Shown here in pieces: positions 27,395 to 36,965 of a stretch of DNA of 64,000 nt. The stretch spans positions 4,526,001 to 4,590,000 of the forward strand of contig NZ_CP043761.1 of the NCBI RefSeq assembly GCF_008386395.1, in the 5' to 3' direction. The stretch's first letter is position 1, and the number at the start of each line of letters is the position of its first letter. Position numbers and translations under genes: made by a program. The notes beneath the pieces are model-generated. The model was not told where the DNA came from, searched no databases, and worked only from the letters and a program-made list of their open reading frames with translations. Source of the stretch: Paenibacillus sp. 37 (GTDB lineage Bacteria; Bacillota; Bacilli; Paenibacillales; Paenibacillaceae).

Positions 27395-27811
27395 TTATAT
27401 ACGACTTACGCTCGTTCCAGTTAAGCGTCCTTCGTCATCATAATTTAGACCAATATTGTAAGTGAACATGGACTCTCCAGATGCATCATATGTACGGGCT
27501 GTCACCTGCGTTAGCCTAAAATACTTGTAATAATCATAATCCGGGTGGGAGTAGCCCACCCCGGAAGGAAAATCTTCCTCATCCTCTGAGCCAAACTTCA
27601 TCCAGATCGATACCTTCCATGCCGATTCATACAAGAGGTCTGCTCCAGTCACCCGGTCCGGGTCCTGCATGTGCTCCCGATATAATGTAACGGAAGGCTC
27701 ACCTTCAAGAGGGGAAACATTCGAATTTGAGATACTGTTATATTTGCGAAGTTCCCGGTGGATGAGATCCAGCACGGGAAATACAATATTTTCATTTACA
27801 ATGCCGGCCAT
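27395..27811 (-). CDS. hypothetical tail protein, 138 aa
   Basis: 138 aa. The ATG at 27811 overlaps the hub gene stop by one base (TAATG), and AAGGGCGTGAT, near the SD consensus, lies 6 nt before it. Conserved-looking features are a helical start (NIVFPVLDLIHRELRKYNS) and a final beta-hairpin, TYNIGLNYDDEGRLTGTSV. The latter resembles the YD-like ends of the 588- and 304-aa fibres. Likely a small baseplate or tip protein. Promoter site G overlaps its 3' end. Confidence 0.65.
   Translation of the reverse strand: MAGIVNENIVFPVLDLIHRELRKYNSISNSNVSPLEGEPSVTLYREHMQDPDRVTGADLLYESAWKVSIWMKFGSEDEEDFPSGVGYSHPDYDYYKYFRLTQVTARTYDASGESMFTYNIGLNYDDEGRLTGTSVSRI
27396..27424 (-). promoter_or_regulatory. 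late promoter site G (TTAACT-N15-CGTATATA)
   Basis: TTAACT at 27424-27419 and CGTATATA at 27403-27396. It overlaps the last codons of the 138-aa gene and lies 20 nt before the 136-aa gene. Confidence 0.7.
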
Positions 27812-30800
27812 TACACCATCACGCCCTTTCTTGCCCACATCATATCAATGACCTGTAACATGCCCCGGTCGACCGAATAACTGGTTTTAATACTTTTAAT
27901 CGTATATACAGCTCGTGTGGTGGTCGTTTTATCCGTCACAATGACGTTGTCGAGCAGATCAAGCGCAGGATTGGCAGGTATGGATACCTGTAGCGTACGA
28001 CACATGCGTTTCATGTCAAAAAAAGCTCGTTCTGCCACCTGTCTTTTGGCTTCAACCGTCTTCGCCCAAGGAACGGCCAGCACCATGGTTCGGATTTCTC
28101 CTTTGAGTTCGAGCAAAATCTCCTTGTCCACGAAACTGCTTTGACTAGCATTCGAGTCGATAACAACGATGTGACTTCTTCCTCTGGAAAAATCCGTGGA
28201 TTTGGTAATGGAGATCAGATTGTCATTCTCGGAAAACTCTGCCACGACCGGTTTGTCATAATTCAGGCGCTCCAGTCGGTATGTACCATAACGGTCACAG
28301 TAGCTTCGATACGGAATCTCCGATATAACCTCCTGAACGGCTTCCGTAACTTTGCCTGACCATTGCTCAAACGTCCTGCCATACTCCTCAATAAATGGAT
28401 TAAGCCATCCGTTCGGTGTCAGCACTGTACTTGCGTCCTTAACTTCAAACTCACCTTCCTGACCCGGTACGGGAACAATGACCCTGCCCGTCTTCTGATT
28501 CACCTCAATCAGATAGGTCTCGTCAATCACGTAGTCAGGATAAGAGCGATCCTCACTGGTTGCCCTCCAACCGACCATACCTGCATGTTTAACGAGATCT
28601 AGTACAACCGTAGATTTGACCCAGGCCGGCTTTTCAAGCTCCACAGGCTGAGCGGGTGTTGGTGTAACTGCCGGAGTGGAGGTTGCTGTAATAGTCCAGC
28701 TTGCCGGGTCTGCGAGCATCTCCTGATAATAGGTCCATACCTTGTCCACCCAATTCTCCCGATCCTGACTCCAGGTCATCGGAGCAATGTCTCCACCATT
28801 ATGGAAATAAAGTACATCCGCCTTGGAACTCACTTTTTTCCCTCTTGAAGCCAGTGCCTTGGACATCCGTTCTGCTCCGCGCTTCATTTGCTCTTGAATA
28901 CCTGCGTATTTCTGAGTACACGGTCCCTCACTAGGACAGCCGTATCCAAGAATAAAGCTGCCGTTCTCATCTTTACCCTTACCTTGTGTTCCGAGAACGG
29001 TCTCATGCCTGCATATCGCAAGCAAAAACTTGTGATCAGGTACACCATACGCCGCAGCTTGGGCCTGTGCAGCTTGAATAATGGTTGATGTCCGGTCCGT
29101 GCCAACTGCTGCAGGCGGCACCGGATCTGGTACATTATCAATCTCATCTACTTCTGGATAGGCTTTTTTCTCGGAAATGACCTTCTCGATAATACGCTTA
29201 TACATATCTCGGGCTGTAATCTCCAGCGTGGAACCCTCGCCATTGATGTCCACCTTGTCAATAAGCCCCGTAAAAACCCGCATCATGTGCTGACCATATC
29301 CCATATATATACGTATCGGTGTATTTTCACTCAGAACCCCGATATGGAATCCGTTCGCGAAATAAGACCATGGAGACGGTACGCCCCCAAGCTCAGGAAA
29401 ATGAGCAGGATTATAATCGGGGGAGAAGAATCCTCTCGGATTGGAGATCGTCAGCCGTGCCTCCCGAGCTTCAGAATCAAACTGATCATCAATTTCGGCA
29501 CTAATGATATTGGGCAGAACCTGCGTGTCCATATAAACAAAAGACCCAACCTGAATAACATCCGTCTCGATCCTTCTATTATTGATAAAATCTGTGTAGC
29601 TGTTCGTTTGATAATATCCTTTAGATGGATCGAGCCCTTCTTCACTCTTTTGATTCTTCAACGGAGCAGGCAACAACTCTTGTATGCGAATATAATCAAT
29701 GGCGAATTTTTTATACTTCTTACTCGAAGCAGGAACAGACCCGGTTGGGACAGTGGAGTTTTGTTTGCCCCCATAGGTCACCTTAATCTTGATACTCTTG
29801 GCTTTTGCAGGGATCACAATATTATTCAATTCCGTCAGTTTGGTCAGATCATATGCCCCGTTAAACTTATTGACATAGGCATACGTTTTACCATCAATCA
29901 CCACCGCGAAAGAATCCCCTTCCACTTCACTGAAATTAGTCCCCATTCCAATACTAAGCAGCCCTTGCGTGGGCATACTCAGTTTTGTCACGTTAATCTC
30001 AAATTCAGCTACGGCGGCTTTGCCTTCAAAGGTGTATAGCAATTTGCCTCCTGAATCAAACATAGTCCAGCCCGATTCAATCTTGGCATAATCCGAAAAT
30101 TTCAATCCGATTGTATAAACGTTTTTCTCATGCCAGTTTCGCTTGTCGAACTTCTCATTCAGTTTGATCTCTCCAGGATATCCCTCGACCTGAACCGGCT
30201 TTACATCAGTAAATGTTGTTTTCGCATTTCCGTGCAATTTGCGCTGTCCCTTGAAATACAATTGAGGATTAACTGCCTTACCACCTTCTCCAGTTCTCGT
30301 TGTTGGATTGACTCCTTCCCAAATTTCAAAATGCAGATGTCGTCCTTTGCCCGCCGCACGTTCAGCCGCGGACACCTTATGACCACCAGTATATACGCCA
30401 CCCGTATTGCCTAGCGTTCCAATGACAGCCCCTTGAGCTACTTCATCATCCACCAAACAGAGAATTTCTTTCAGATGAAAATATTTGGTGATTACACCGT
30501 TTGCATGTCTTATATTTACGGCATTACCAGCACCCTTTGTTTTACTATAGGATATTCGAACAACTTTTCCGGCCCATGCAGCCAAAATAGGCGTTCCAAT
30601 GTCATCATACAAATCAATACCTTTATGAATTCTTGTACCTTTATCACGAGGAGAGCCAAAATTATCTGTAACTGTAATACTATCAATCGTTTTACCTTTA
30701 ACCGGAAAAAAAATCTCCTGAGCATTCGCTTGAGTCGAACCGTTATATGTACCATTACTCGACTCATCCACCCAAACGGATTCTGTACTGATGATGGGTA

Positions 30801-30951
30801 CCTGCTCGGTTACGATATGCCTGAACTCCTCTGTCCGTCCCGGGATAAATGCCAGCCGATCTACTTCGACCCGGATATTGGGAAGCGCTCCTTCCCCCAG
30901 CTTCAGACGCTGGGATAGCACATTCATAACCTCATCCGAAATTGGAATCAT
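27811..30951 (-). CDS. tail hub with M23 peptidase and lysozyme-like domains
   Basis: 1046 aa. An LytM/M23 zinc endopeptidase domain lies at about 80-230 with H109-x-x-x-D113, H159 and the H205-L-H207 pair; it would cut peptide cross-links. A hub-like beta region covers about 460-600 (IISAEIDDQFDSEAREARLT, TPIRIYMGYG, FTGLIDKVDINGEGSTLEI), as in tail-hub and Tal-type proteins. A second lytic domain lies at about 620-750 (FLLAICRHETVLGTQGKG), in glucosaminidase/lysozyme style with a candidate Glu near 650. The C-terminal 250 residues match the second half of a hub (LDLLDNVIVTDKTTTTRAVY). This is the penetration device of the tail. Having two wall hydrolases in one hub is notable. Confidence 0.85.
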   Translation of the reverse strand: MIPISDEVMNVLSQRLKLGEGALPNIRVEVDRLAFIPGRTEEFRHIVTEQVPIISTESVWVDESSNGTYNGSTQANAQEIFFPVKGKTIDSITVTDNFGSPRDKGTRIHKGIDLYDDIGTPILAAWAGKVVRISYSKTKGAGNAVNIRHANGVITKYFHLKEILCLVDDEVAQGAVIGTLGNTGGVYTGGHKVSAAERAAGKGRHLHFEIWEGVNPTTRTGEGGKAVNPQLYFKGQRKLHGNAKTTFTDVKPVQVEGYPGEIKLNEKFDKRNWHEKNVYTIGLKFSDYAKIESGWTMFDSGGKLLYTFEGKAAVAEFEINVTKLSMPTQGLLSIGMGTNFSEVEGDSFAVVIDGKTYAYVNKFNGAYDLTKLTELNNIVIPAKAKSIKIKVTYGGKQNSTVPTGSVPASSKKYKKFAIDYIRIQELLPAPLKNQKSEEGLDPSKGYYQTNSYTDFINNRRIETDVIQVGSFVYMDTQVLPNIISAEIDDQFDSEAREARLTISNPRGFFSPDYNPAHFPELGGVPSPWSYFANGFHIGVLSENTPIRIYMGYGQHMMRVFTGLIDKVDINGEGSTLEITARDMYKRIIEKVISEKKAYPEVDEIDNVPDPVPPAAVGTDRTSTIIQAAQAQAAAYGVPDHKFLLAICRHETVLGTQGKGKDENGSFILGYGCPSEGPCTQKYAGIQEQMKRGAERMSKALASRGKKVSSKADVLYFHNGGDIAPMTWSQDRENWVDKVWTYYQEMLADPASWTITATSTPAVTPTPAQPVELEKPAWVKSTVVLDLVKHAGMVGWRATSEDRSYPDYVIDETYLIEVNQKTGRVIVPVPGQEGEFEVKDASTVLTPNGWLNPFIEEYGRTFEQWSGKVTEAVQEVISEIPYRSYCDRYGTYRLERLNYDKPVVAEFSENDNLISITKSTDFSRGRSHIVVIDSNASQSSFVDKEILLELKGEIRTMVLAVPWAKTVEAKRQVAERAFFDMKRMCRTLQVSIPANPALDLLDNVIVTDKTTTTRAVYTIKSIKTSYSVDRGMLQVIDMMWARKGVMV

Positions 30952-30966
30952 ATTGTAATCTCCCCC

Positions 30967-32373
30967 TTACTTGAATCGCTCGATGGTCCATTTCATGAAT
31001 CGGTCCAGGAATGCTACAGCTTCAGCTCGTGTCATTGCGGAATTTCCAAGGAACCATATCTCTTCCTCGTCCGTACCACCTACAGGTCTGCCCATATCCG
31101 TGACTACCGCTGCACCATCCATCTTTTTCTTGATAGGAATGCCATTAATGAGTGGATCATTGTTCGCAAATGTTTCGTCTTCCATTTCCGAGACGGCTAT
31201 TTTCCAAAAGGCATCCTTGGACTGTTCTACCCGCTCACCTTTGTTTTGATAATAAATGGCCGAATCTTTGCCGACGTCTGCGAACCTCTCGCTCACATCT
31301 TTGAGATAATAGAACGTCACTTCGTCGCCTTCTGAGAAAGGTTGATTAAAAACAACCGTGTGGTTGTCAATTTCCGAATAAGTCGGTGTTTCTTGGACTT
31401 TATCTTTTTTTTCGTCTTTGAATTTCACTGTAATTTTAAGTTTCTTTTTACCGGCCGGATAATTGCCGTTAAGTCTAAAAACCCGTTGTCCCTGAAATGC
31501 CGTAATAGGCTGATTAATCTCCGTCGTTGGTGCTTCCATGTCCGTAAATCTGGCATAGAACACCTTGCGTAACTTATTAATCAGATGAAAGGCTTCTCCC
31601 CGCTGTATAATGGCATTAGGAAAGAAACAATTGTTGTATGCTGGTTTGAGGGTTGTCGCTTTGATATTTTCACTCATGAACTTGTTATTCTTTGTCCAAT
31701 AATTGAACTTGCAGGTGACACCGTTCAGATTAAAAGGAAGAAACACCGAGCCCCCCGGGCTGACACAATATACATCCGTTCGGTAACCAATAGCCTTTGT
31801 TGCAATTTTGGTAACCGCCGCGGCATCCCCCATGGTATCACCCCATACCTCGGAAGGAATACTGAGTCTGCGAAGGGGTTGGCCTGCAGCATACAAATAT
31901 TCCTGATGATTACGACTGAATGGATCGTAGAAATAGGTCGTCGCTGCACTAAGTTGAGCTCTCGGCAGATCTCCAGTCCAGGACACGGGTGGCCTTTTCC
32001 AAGCACTGTCCAGCAACGGTTCTCCATAACTACAGAAGGACACCACCTGTCCTGCTTTCACACCGGTATACAACTCCACATCGGTTAATCCCTTACTATT
32101 GGTTTCAACCGTTTGGTAGATCGTTTGAACCCCATCAATAAACACATACAGTGGATTGTCATCTGTTGGTTTAATCAGCACAGGCAGACTGAATGAGGTT
32201 TGTCCCGCTTGCCCCTTGATTTCTTCATATACAAAAGGTTTGCCTTCCTCAAACTTGTTGTAGTTGATCCCGGCAACAAAGACTTCACCATCATCCAAAA
32301 CCATATTCGTGGCTTCCATAACATCGTTATAGAACCAGTCCCCTTCGTTTACATCAACCCATTTTCGTATGAT
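30967..32373 (-). CDS. baseplate-type protein with SLH segments, about 468 aa
   Basis: About 468 aa. It carries S-layer-homology pieces. One is N-terminal (VDVNEGDWFYNDVMEATN). A second is at about 252-281 (PNAIIQRGEAFHLINKLRKV, then ARFTDM). Others are near 375-430 (RFADVGKDSA, DAFWKIAVSEMED) and at the C-terminus (SAMTRAEAVAFLDRFMKW). SLH domains bind pyruvylated secondary cell wall polymer. The start is odd: AGGAGG lies 5 nt before ATC 32373 and 8 nt before ATA 32370. The GTG at 32379 is inside the SD itself. Non-standard initiation is therefore possible. It lies between two other hub/baseplate genes, so it is part of the tail. Confidence 0.75.
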   Translation of the reverse strand: MIRKWVDVNEGDWFYNDVMEATNMVLDDGEVFVAGINYNKFEEGKPFVYEEIKGQAGQTSFSLPVLIKPTDDNPLYVFIDGVQTIYQTVETNSKGLTDVELYTGVKAGQVVSFCSYGEPLLDSAWKRPPVSWTGDLPRAQLSAATTYFYDPFSRNHQEYLYAAGQPLRRLSIPSEVWGDTMGDAAAVTKIATKAIGYRTDVYCVSPGGSVFLPFNLNGVTCKFNYWTKNNKFMSENIKATTLKPAYNNCFFPNAIIQRGEAFHLINKLRKVFYARFTDMEAPTTEINQPITAFQGQRVFRLNGNYPAGKKKLKITVKFKDEKKDKVQETPTYSEIDNHTVVFNQPFSEGDEVTFYYLKDVSERFADVGKDSAIYYQNKGERVEQSKDAFWKIAVSEMEDETFANNDPLINGIPIKKKMDGAAVVTDMGRPVGGTDEEEIWFLGNSAMTRAEAVAFLDRFMKWTIERFK

Positions 32374-32401
32374 AAACACCTCCTATCTTTAGAATAGACA
32401 G

Positions 32402-32427
32402 AAAAGAGAGTAGGTCACCCTACTCTC
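32402..32427 (-). terminator. intrinsic terminator between the two SLH genes
   Basis: Perfect 9-bp stem GAGAGTAGG / CCTACTCTC followed by TTTTCTG. It overlaps the stop of the 216-aa gene. Confidence 0.7.
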
Positions 32428-33070
32428 GAATTGTTCGTTCCAGCAGACGCTTGGTACGCATCAGAAAAGTAACAAACTCTGCTCTGGTTATGAAGTTTTC
32501 CGGTCTGAAATATAAAATGGGTGTGCCATCCAATTGTGTTACAACCGTCAGTCCCAAATCAGCCAAGCGTTCAATGGAATCTCTTGCCCAGTGGTCCTTG
32601 CCTTCTGTCGTCTGTAAATCCTGAAACTGTATTGCACTCTTACGGTCATAACCATCTTTTTTGATCAGGGTCATGGTCAATTCGACCTTGTACCCCTTCT
32701 GATCTTTATCCATCGTATCCTGATGGTAGAAAATAGGGTCAACTTTGATGGACTCTACTACACCAACATATATATTGCCCTTCTCATCATAAAATTTGTG
32801 TGTCCAGCCTACGTACATGGCGTAGTCGTGATAGGATTGCTTATCTTTAAACAGGATGTTAATGATCGCCTTGTACGAAGACACACCCATCTGATGAAAA
32901 TGTGAGGGAGCATTAATCATTTTAATTTCCCTCACTTGCGGATTGGGCGAAGGTGAAGAGTACGGATCAATAATTCTTCCGTTTACTGGCTCGAACTTCA
33001 TGCCTGTATCTACATACAGCTTTCTTTTATACCGGTCATTAACTAAGCCAAACGGATTTTGCTGAGTCAT
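32420..33070 (-). CDS. baseplate-type protein with C-terminal SLH domain, 216 aa
   Basis: 216 aa. The N-terminal 150 residues look like a phage distal-tail or baseplate protein (INAPSHFHQMGVSSYKAIIN, VGWTHKFYDEKGNIYVGVV, KVELTMTLIKKDG). The last 55 residues are a clear SLH domain: HWARDSIERLADLGLTVV, LYFRPENFITRAEFVTFLMR. The fusion of a tail domain to SLH suggests that the particle binds the same wall polymer as the host's S-layer, or stays attached to it. The gene follows the tape measure, where Dit/LysM-type proteins usually sit. Confidence 0.8.
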   Translation of the reverse strand: MTQQNPFGLVNDRYKRKLYVDTGMKFEPVNGRIIDPYSSPSPNPQVREIKMINAPSHFHQMGVSSYKAIINILFKDKQSYHDYAMYVGWTHKFYDEKGNIYVGVVESIKVDPIFYHQDTMDKDQKGYKVELTMTLIKKDGYDRKSAIQFQDLQTTEGKDHWARDSIERLADLGLTVVTQLDGTPILYFRPENFITRAEFVTFLMRTKRLLERTIRE

Positions 33071-33084
33071 ATCAGAGTTCCTCC

Positions 33085-36000
33085 TTATCTACTATATCTA
33101 GGGATATGATTCGTTCCCATTCCCGCACCAACATTGCCGGACATTCGGTTTGCAATACCAGGACTGTTCTGCCGCAGTGTCTTGTCCAACGTAGATGTCA
33201 GTCTCTCCACATCTTTTGTGTTGCCTGTCATATTGTCGATGTTCACATGAACCGTGACATCCCCCGAACCAACCATCACACTTTTATGTGTATTGTTCGT
33301 GGTCATGTAATCAAAGTAATCCATGACCTTAAGACCTGCTGGAATGTTGAATGAAGATATCGGTTTATCCATTTTTTTGCTAATTTCATACAAATTTTTG
33401 GACTGTTCTACACCCAATGATTGGATTTGTTTAAAAATCTGCATATATTCATCCGAGCCCGGTTTAAACACACCACTATTCAGCAGATTTTTCCAATCTT
33501 GCTTGATCGAACTTATTTGTGAGTTCATTTCTGATGCACGGGATTTGTTCAATGCAATTAATTCTGGTGCATCTTCCTTACCCCCATTAGCCGCCAGGAG
33601 ATCATACATTCGTTTATCATAGTCCAACTGCGTCAACTCAAACTGATCATTCATCTTGCGTCTAAGCTCATCAATTTGGCTGTTTTTGACACCATTCAGT
33701 TCAAGCTCTGATTGTGCCTTCTGCTGTTTCTTCTCATTGATCTCCAGGCCCAGTTCATCTTTCTCCTTACCTTCAGCCATCTTGTCGTACGTCTTCTGTA
33801 AACTTGCAATGGCCTTATCGAAGAACTTGATATTTTCTTGCAAATATTTCTCCATTAGCGCGCGCATCTGACCAGAATCTTCGCGAACACCACTAATCAA
33901 CAGACGGGATCGAGTGACTTGGTAATTGGTTTCGTTATCACTTGTCGATTTATTAAGCTGCCGATTAATCTTGGCAATCATTTCATCAATGCCATTGCTC
34001 TGTGGCTGAGGCGTATAGCCGTTAGCAATGGTACCTATTCCTCCCGCAGCAGGAATATACTGCATTTGAGGTTGAATATATTGTATCTGCGGTTGTTGTT
34101 GTTGTTTGCTGTCCCCAGGCGGCTTTCCAGACTCTTTATCCATTTGAATCTGGGCTTCTTTTTTCTCCTGCTTGTAGTTGTATTCCTTGCCCAGTTTCTT
34201 CTCAACTGCATCTCCGCCGTCTTCGCTCCATACCGCCTTAAATCCCTTCCAGTAATCCCCGAACTTATTATTGGTAGCATTGTTACCAAATAGGCTGCTG
34301 ATTCCTCCCTTAACAACTGCATCCATTCCAAGGTTAAGGCCTTTCCACACTTTACCTACAACTGAAGACTGCTCCATATCTTTAAAATCCTTGGCCAGTT
34401 CCTCTTTATTTGTTGCACGAATACTTTGCTTCTCCGCTTCTGACTTACCCATATTACTCAGCGGATCAACAAGACCGGACACTACATCCACAGCAGTCAT
34501 GGCAGCACCAAGATAAGGAACAGCTTTTAGGGGTTTCAGTATAGACTTACCGAACTTGCCGAGCTTTGCTAATTTCCCTGGAATGTCTCCTTTTTTCTTA
34601 CGCTCGCTTGTAATATCACGTTGGGTAAGGATATCTCCAGGGGTTCCATCAGGTTTATCCGGACCTCTTAGTACATTCCCGTCCTTGTCACGAATAGGTG
34701 CATGACCGTTAAAAAATGCTTTTTTACTGCCGACTTCTTTCATATCTTCGAATCTCTGTTTTATCCCTCGTCGCTTGGGCTTGTCCTTCTTCTTCTTGTC
34801 TGAACCAAAATCCATAACTTCCTCAATCTTTGATTTAGCCATATCCTTAATTACGTCATTGATAAAATCTTGATGTCTCTCTAAAAAAGGTTTATTTGCT
34901 GAATCTTCCTTGTCATCCTTAACAGGGGATCCACCACTTCCTGCACCTGGAACAACTAACAATCCTCCTGGACCACTCATCATACTCGCGAGCTGAACCT
35001 GTTCGAGTTCCTTCAGTTTGGATATGTATGCTGTAGCATCGATCATGCCTTGTCTAAAAGAAGCATTTAACTCATTGACTTCCGTTCTCAATGTGGAGAG
35101 AACATCGTTCAATAGAGTTGACTGTTTACGTAGCTTCTGGATCTCGGATTCGTAGCGCTGAACATCGGTTGAACCGTATGTAAACTCAGCATTAAGGAAA
35201 TACAACTTGTTTCGTAGTTCAACTGCATCCAGGTCCATGTCATCCATCGCCATCATCAAAACTCTAGCTTGGTGTTCAAGTTGCATCATTGCTCTACTCG
35301 TGTCATCCAGTTCTCGGCCTAGTAATTCAAGACTTCGCTTCGTCTTTGCAATCTGAATATCGAGTGAATGCATTTCTTCTCGCAACAAAAGAAGTTCTCG
35401 ACTATACGTTTTGACTCGCTTCTCAGCTTCGTCACGTTCTTCTGCATGAATGGAAGAAGCCGCTGTATCCCCATCTTGTACAGCCTGATTGTACATATTA
35501 TGTTTATGATCTCGGGTTGTCCGAGCCTGAAGTACCTCATCTTGCTTAACTGCGGCCCTACTTTGAATTTCTGTTCTGCGATGTTCCAGAGTCTGCAGAC
35601 GACTCTGCTGTCTGCCCATTTCCTGCGCTACACCAGCACGTTGCACATCCACGACTCGAAGTGGCTCGGGAACATCGCTCCCCGTATTTTCGACTTTCCC
35701 TGGATCCGCATTCGTAGCATTGTATCGCTTCTGATCGCCTTCATTCATCACTTCACCGAACTTATCCCACGCAACCTGAACTCCGACTTCATCCATAATT
35801 CGGTTAAGCAATTCCATATGATCAACAATGCCACCCGTACGATCTCCAATTAACCGCATGACTGCGATAAGATAATCGCCCATCTCGGCAAATTCCTCTT
35901 TCAACCCTTGCATCGCCTCATGTGTTGCAATCTGAAAAGTGATTTCGATCTCTCGTTGTCGGAATTGAAGGTTGTCTCTACTGCCAGTGCGCTGATGGAT

Positions 36001-36942
36001 CGACGCGTCTGCATCCGTAGCCTTCAATTGTTCAGCAAGAAGATCGAATCTAACTCGATTCGATGCAAAGCCCTGCTGAGGATGATCTCCTTTTGACTGA
36101 ACCAACAATCCAGCCTTACTAATCCAGTTGGCTAATGCATCCTCTTGTGCAAACGTTTCATCAGGGTTCCCAACCTTTGGAAGGGTCTGACGCATCATAT
36201 CCATCAAGTCCTGAATGCCAACATCCAACATCGTTGAAGCTCTGATCATCATGTCTGTGACTCGGGACAGATCAAAGCTACTGCTTCCCCATGCCGGAGT
36301 AACAGCTTCCAGACCTATTGCCGTCTGTTCTACATCCATATTGCCCGCTGAATGCAGCTTGGCTACTTCTTCAGCAAACGCGACAGCTTCAGATGAATGA
36401 TCATAATTACGAGAACCAATACGATAGGCAAGACCCACATCTTCCTGATCCATACCATGTTGCAGTGCAATTCTTTGCAGATTTTTGACCGTTCCGGTTT
36501 GTGTGAATTGCCCTCTGTCATGCGTTGTCCCAGACGATCTAAGCTCCAAATTTTGGTCGGCTCGGCTTATCTGTTGATCCATCTGCTGCGACGAGTCAAG
36601 GGATTTCTTAAGTAATGTTGATGAGTACCCCTTGGTTTCACCTGCTGAAATATATTTCATCGTATTCATCACGGAGTCTATCAACCCCTGTGAGCCAGCT
36701 GCAGACACATCCTTCATTTCACTGAACGCTCCACGATAAAAGTGCTCCAAATCGGTCGTCAGTGTTTCAATCATTTGCGACTGCATATCACTTCTGATTG
36801 TCTCCACTCGTCTAATCAGTGTGCTAACCCCTGAAGGGGAACTCTCTTTCAGTACTGCGTTTTGTCCAGTTAATTGATCCTTATCCGTTAATATTTCTTG
36901 TGTTAATGAATGTTTATCTCCTTGTCCTTCTGTTTCAGTCAA
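33085..36942 (-). CDS. tail tape measure protein
   Basis: 1285 aa. The TTG at 36942 is chosen because AGGCGGTGAT stands before it; an ATG at 36984 lacks an SD and lies within a hairpin. Long helical and coiled-coil stretches (about 430-560, 950-1250) flank a hydrophobic membrane-active segment near residue 814 (KAVPYLGAAMTAVDVVSGLV). It follows the chaperone pair, the standard place for this gene. At roughly 0.15 nm per residue the tail would be near 190 nm long, a family rule and not a measurement. Confidence 0.88.
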   Translation of the reverse strand: MTETEGQGDKHSLTQEILTDKDQLTGQNAVLKESSPSGVSTLIRRVETIRSDMQSQMIETLTTDLEHFYRGAFSEMKDVSAAGSQGLIDSVMNTMKYISAGETKGYSSTLLKKSLDSSQQMDQQISRADQNLELRSSGTTHDRGQFTQTGTVKNLQRIALQHGMDQEDVGLAYRIGSRNYDHSSEAVAFAEEVAKLHSAGNMDVEQTAIGLEAVTPAWGSSSFDLSRVTDMMIRASTMLDVGIQDLMDMMRQTLPKVGNPDETFAQEDALANWISKAGLLVQSKGDHPQQGFASNRVRFDLLAEQLKATDADASIHQRTGSRDNLQFRQREIEITFQIATHEAMQGLKEEFAEMGDYLIAVMRLIGDRTGGIVDHMELLNRIMDEVGVQVAWDKFGEVMNEGDQKRYNATNADPGKVENTGSDVPEPLRVVDVQRAGVAQEMGRQQSRLQTLEHRRTEIQSRAAVKQDEVLQARTTRDHKHNMYNQAVQDGDTAASSIHAEERDEAEKRVKTYSRELLLLREEMHSLDIQIAKTKRSLELLGRELDDTSRAMMQLEHQARVLMMAMDDMDLDAVELRNKLYFLNAEFTYGSTDVQRYESEIQKLRKQSTLLNDVLSTLRTEVNELNASFRQGMIDATAYISKLKELEQVQLASMMSGPGGLLVVPGAGSGGSPVKDDKEDSANKPFLERHQDFINDVIKDMAKSKIEEVMDFGSDKKKKDKPKRRGIKQRFEDMKEVGSKKAFFNGHAPIRDKDGNVLRGPDKPDGTPGDILTQRDITSERKKKGDIPGKLAKLGKFGKSILKPLKAVPYLGAAMTAVDVVSGLVDPLSNMGKSEAEKQSIRATNKEELAKDFKDMEQSSVVGKVWKGLNLGMDAVVKGGISSLFGNNATNNKFGDYWKGFKAVWSEDGGDAVEKKLGKEYNYKQEKKEAQIQMDKESGKPPGDSKQQQQPQIQYIQPQMQYIPAAGGIGTIANGYTPQPQSNGIDEMIAKINRQLNKSTSDNETNYQVTRSRLLISGVREDSGQMRALMEKYLQENIKFFDKAIASLQKTYDKMAEGKEKDELGLEINEKKQQKAQSELELNGVKNSQIDELRRKMNDQFELTQLDYDKRMYDLLAANGGKEDAPELIALNKSRASEMNSQISSIKQDWKNLLNSGVFKPGSDEYMQIFKQIQSLGVEQSKNLYEISKKMDKPISSFNIPAGLKVMDYFDYMTTNNTHKSVMVGSGDVTVHVNIDNMTGNTKDVERLTSTLDKTLRQNSPGIANRMSGNVGAGMGTNHIPRYSR

Positions 36943-36965
36943 AAGAATCACCGCCTTTATGCATA

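Noticed and set aside
29293..29312. CGTATATA inside the hub gene
   Set aside because: Within coding sequence and without the TTAACT half.
29287..30039. Plus-strand reading frame of 250 codons
   Set aside because: Opposite the hub gene; the hub frame has catalytic motifs and this one has none.
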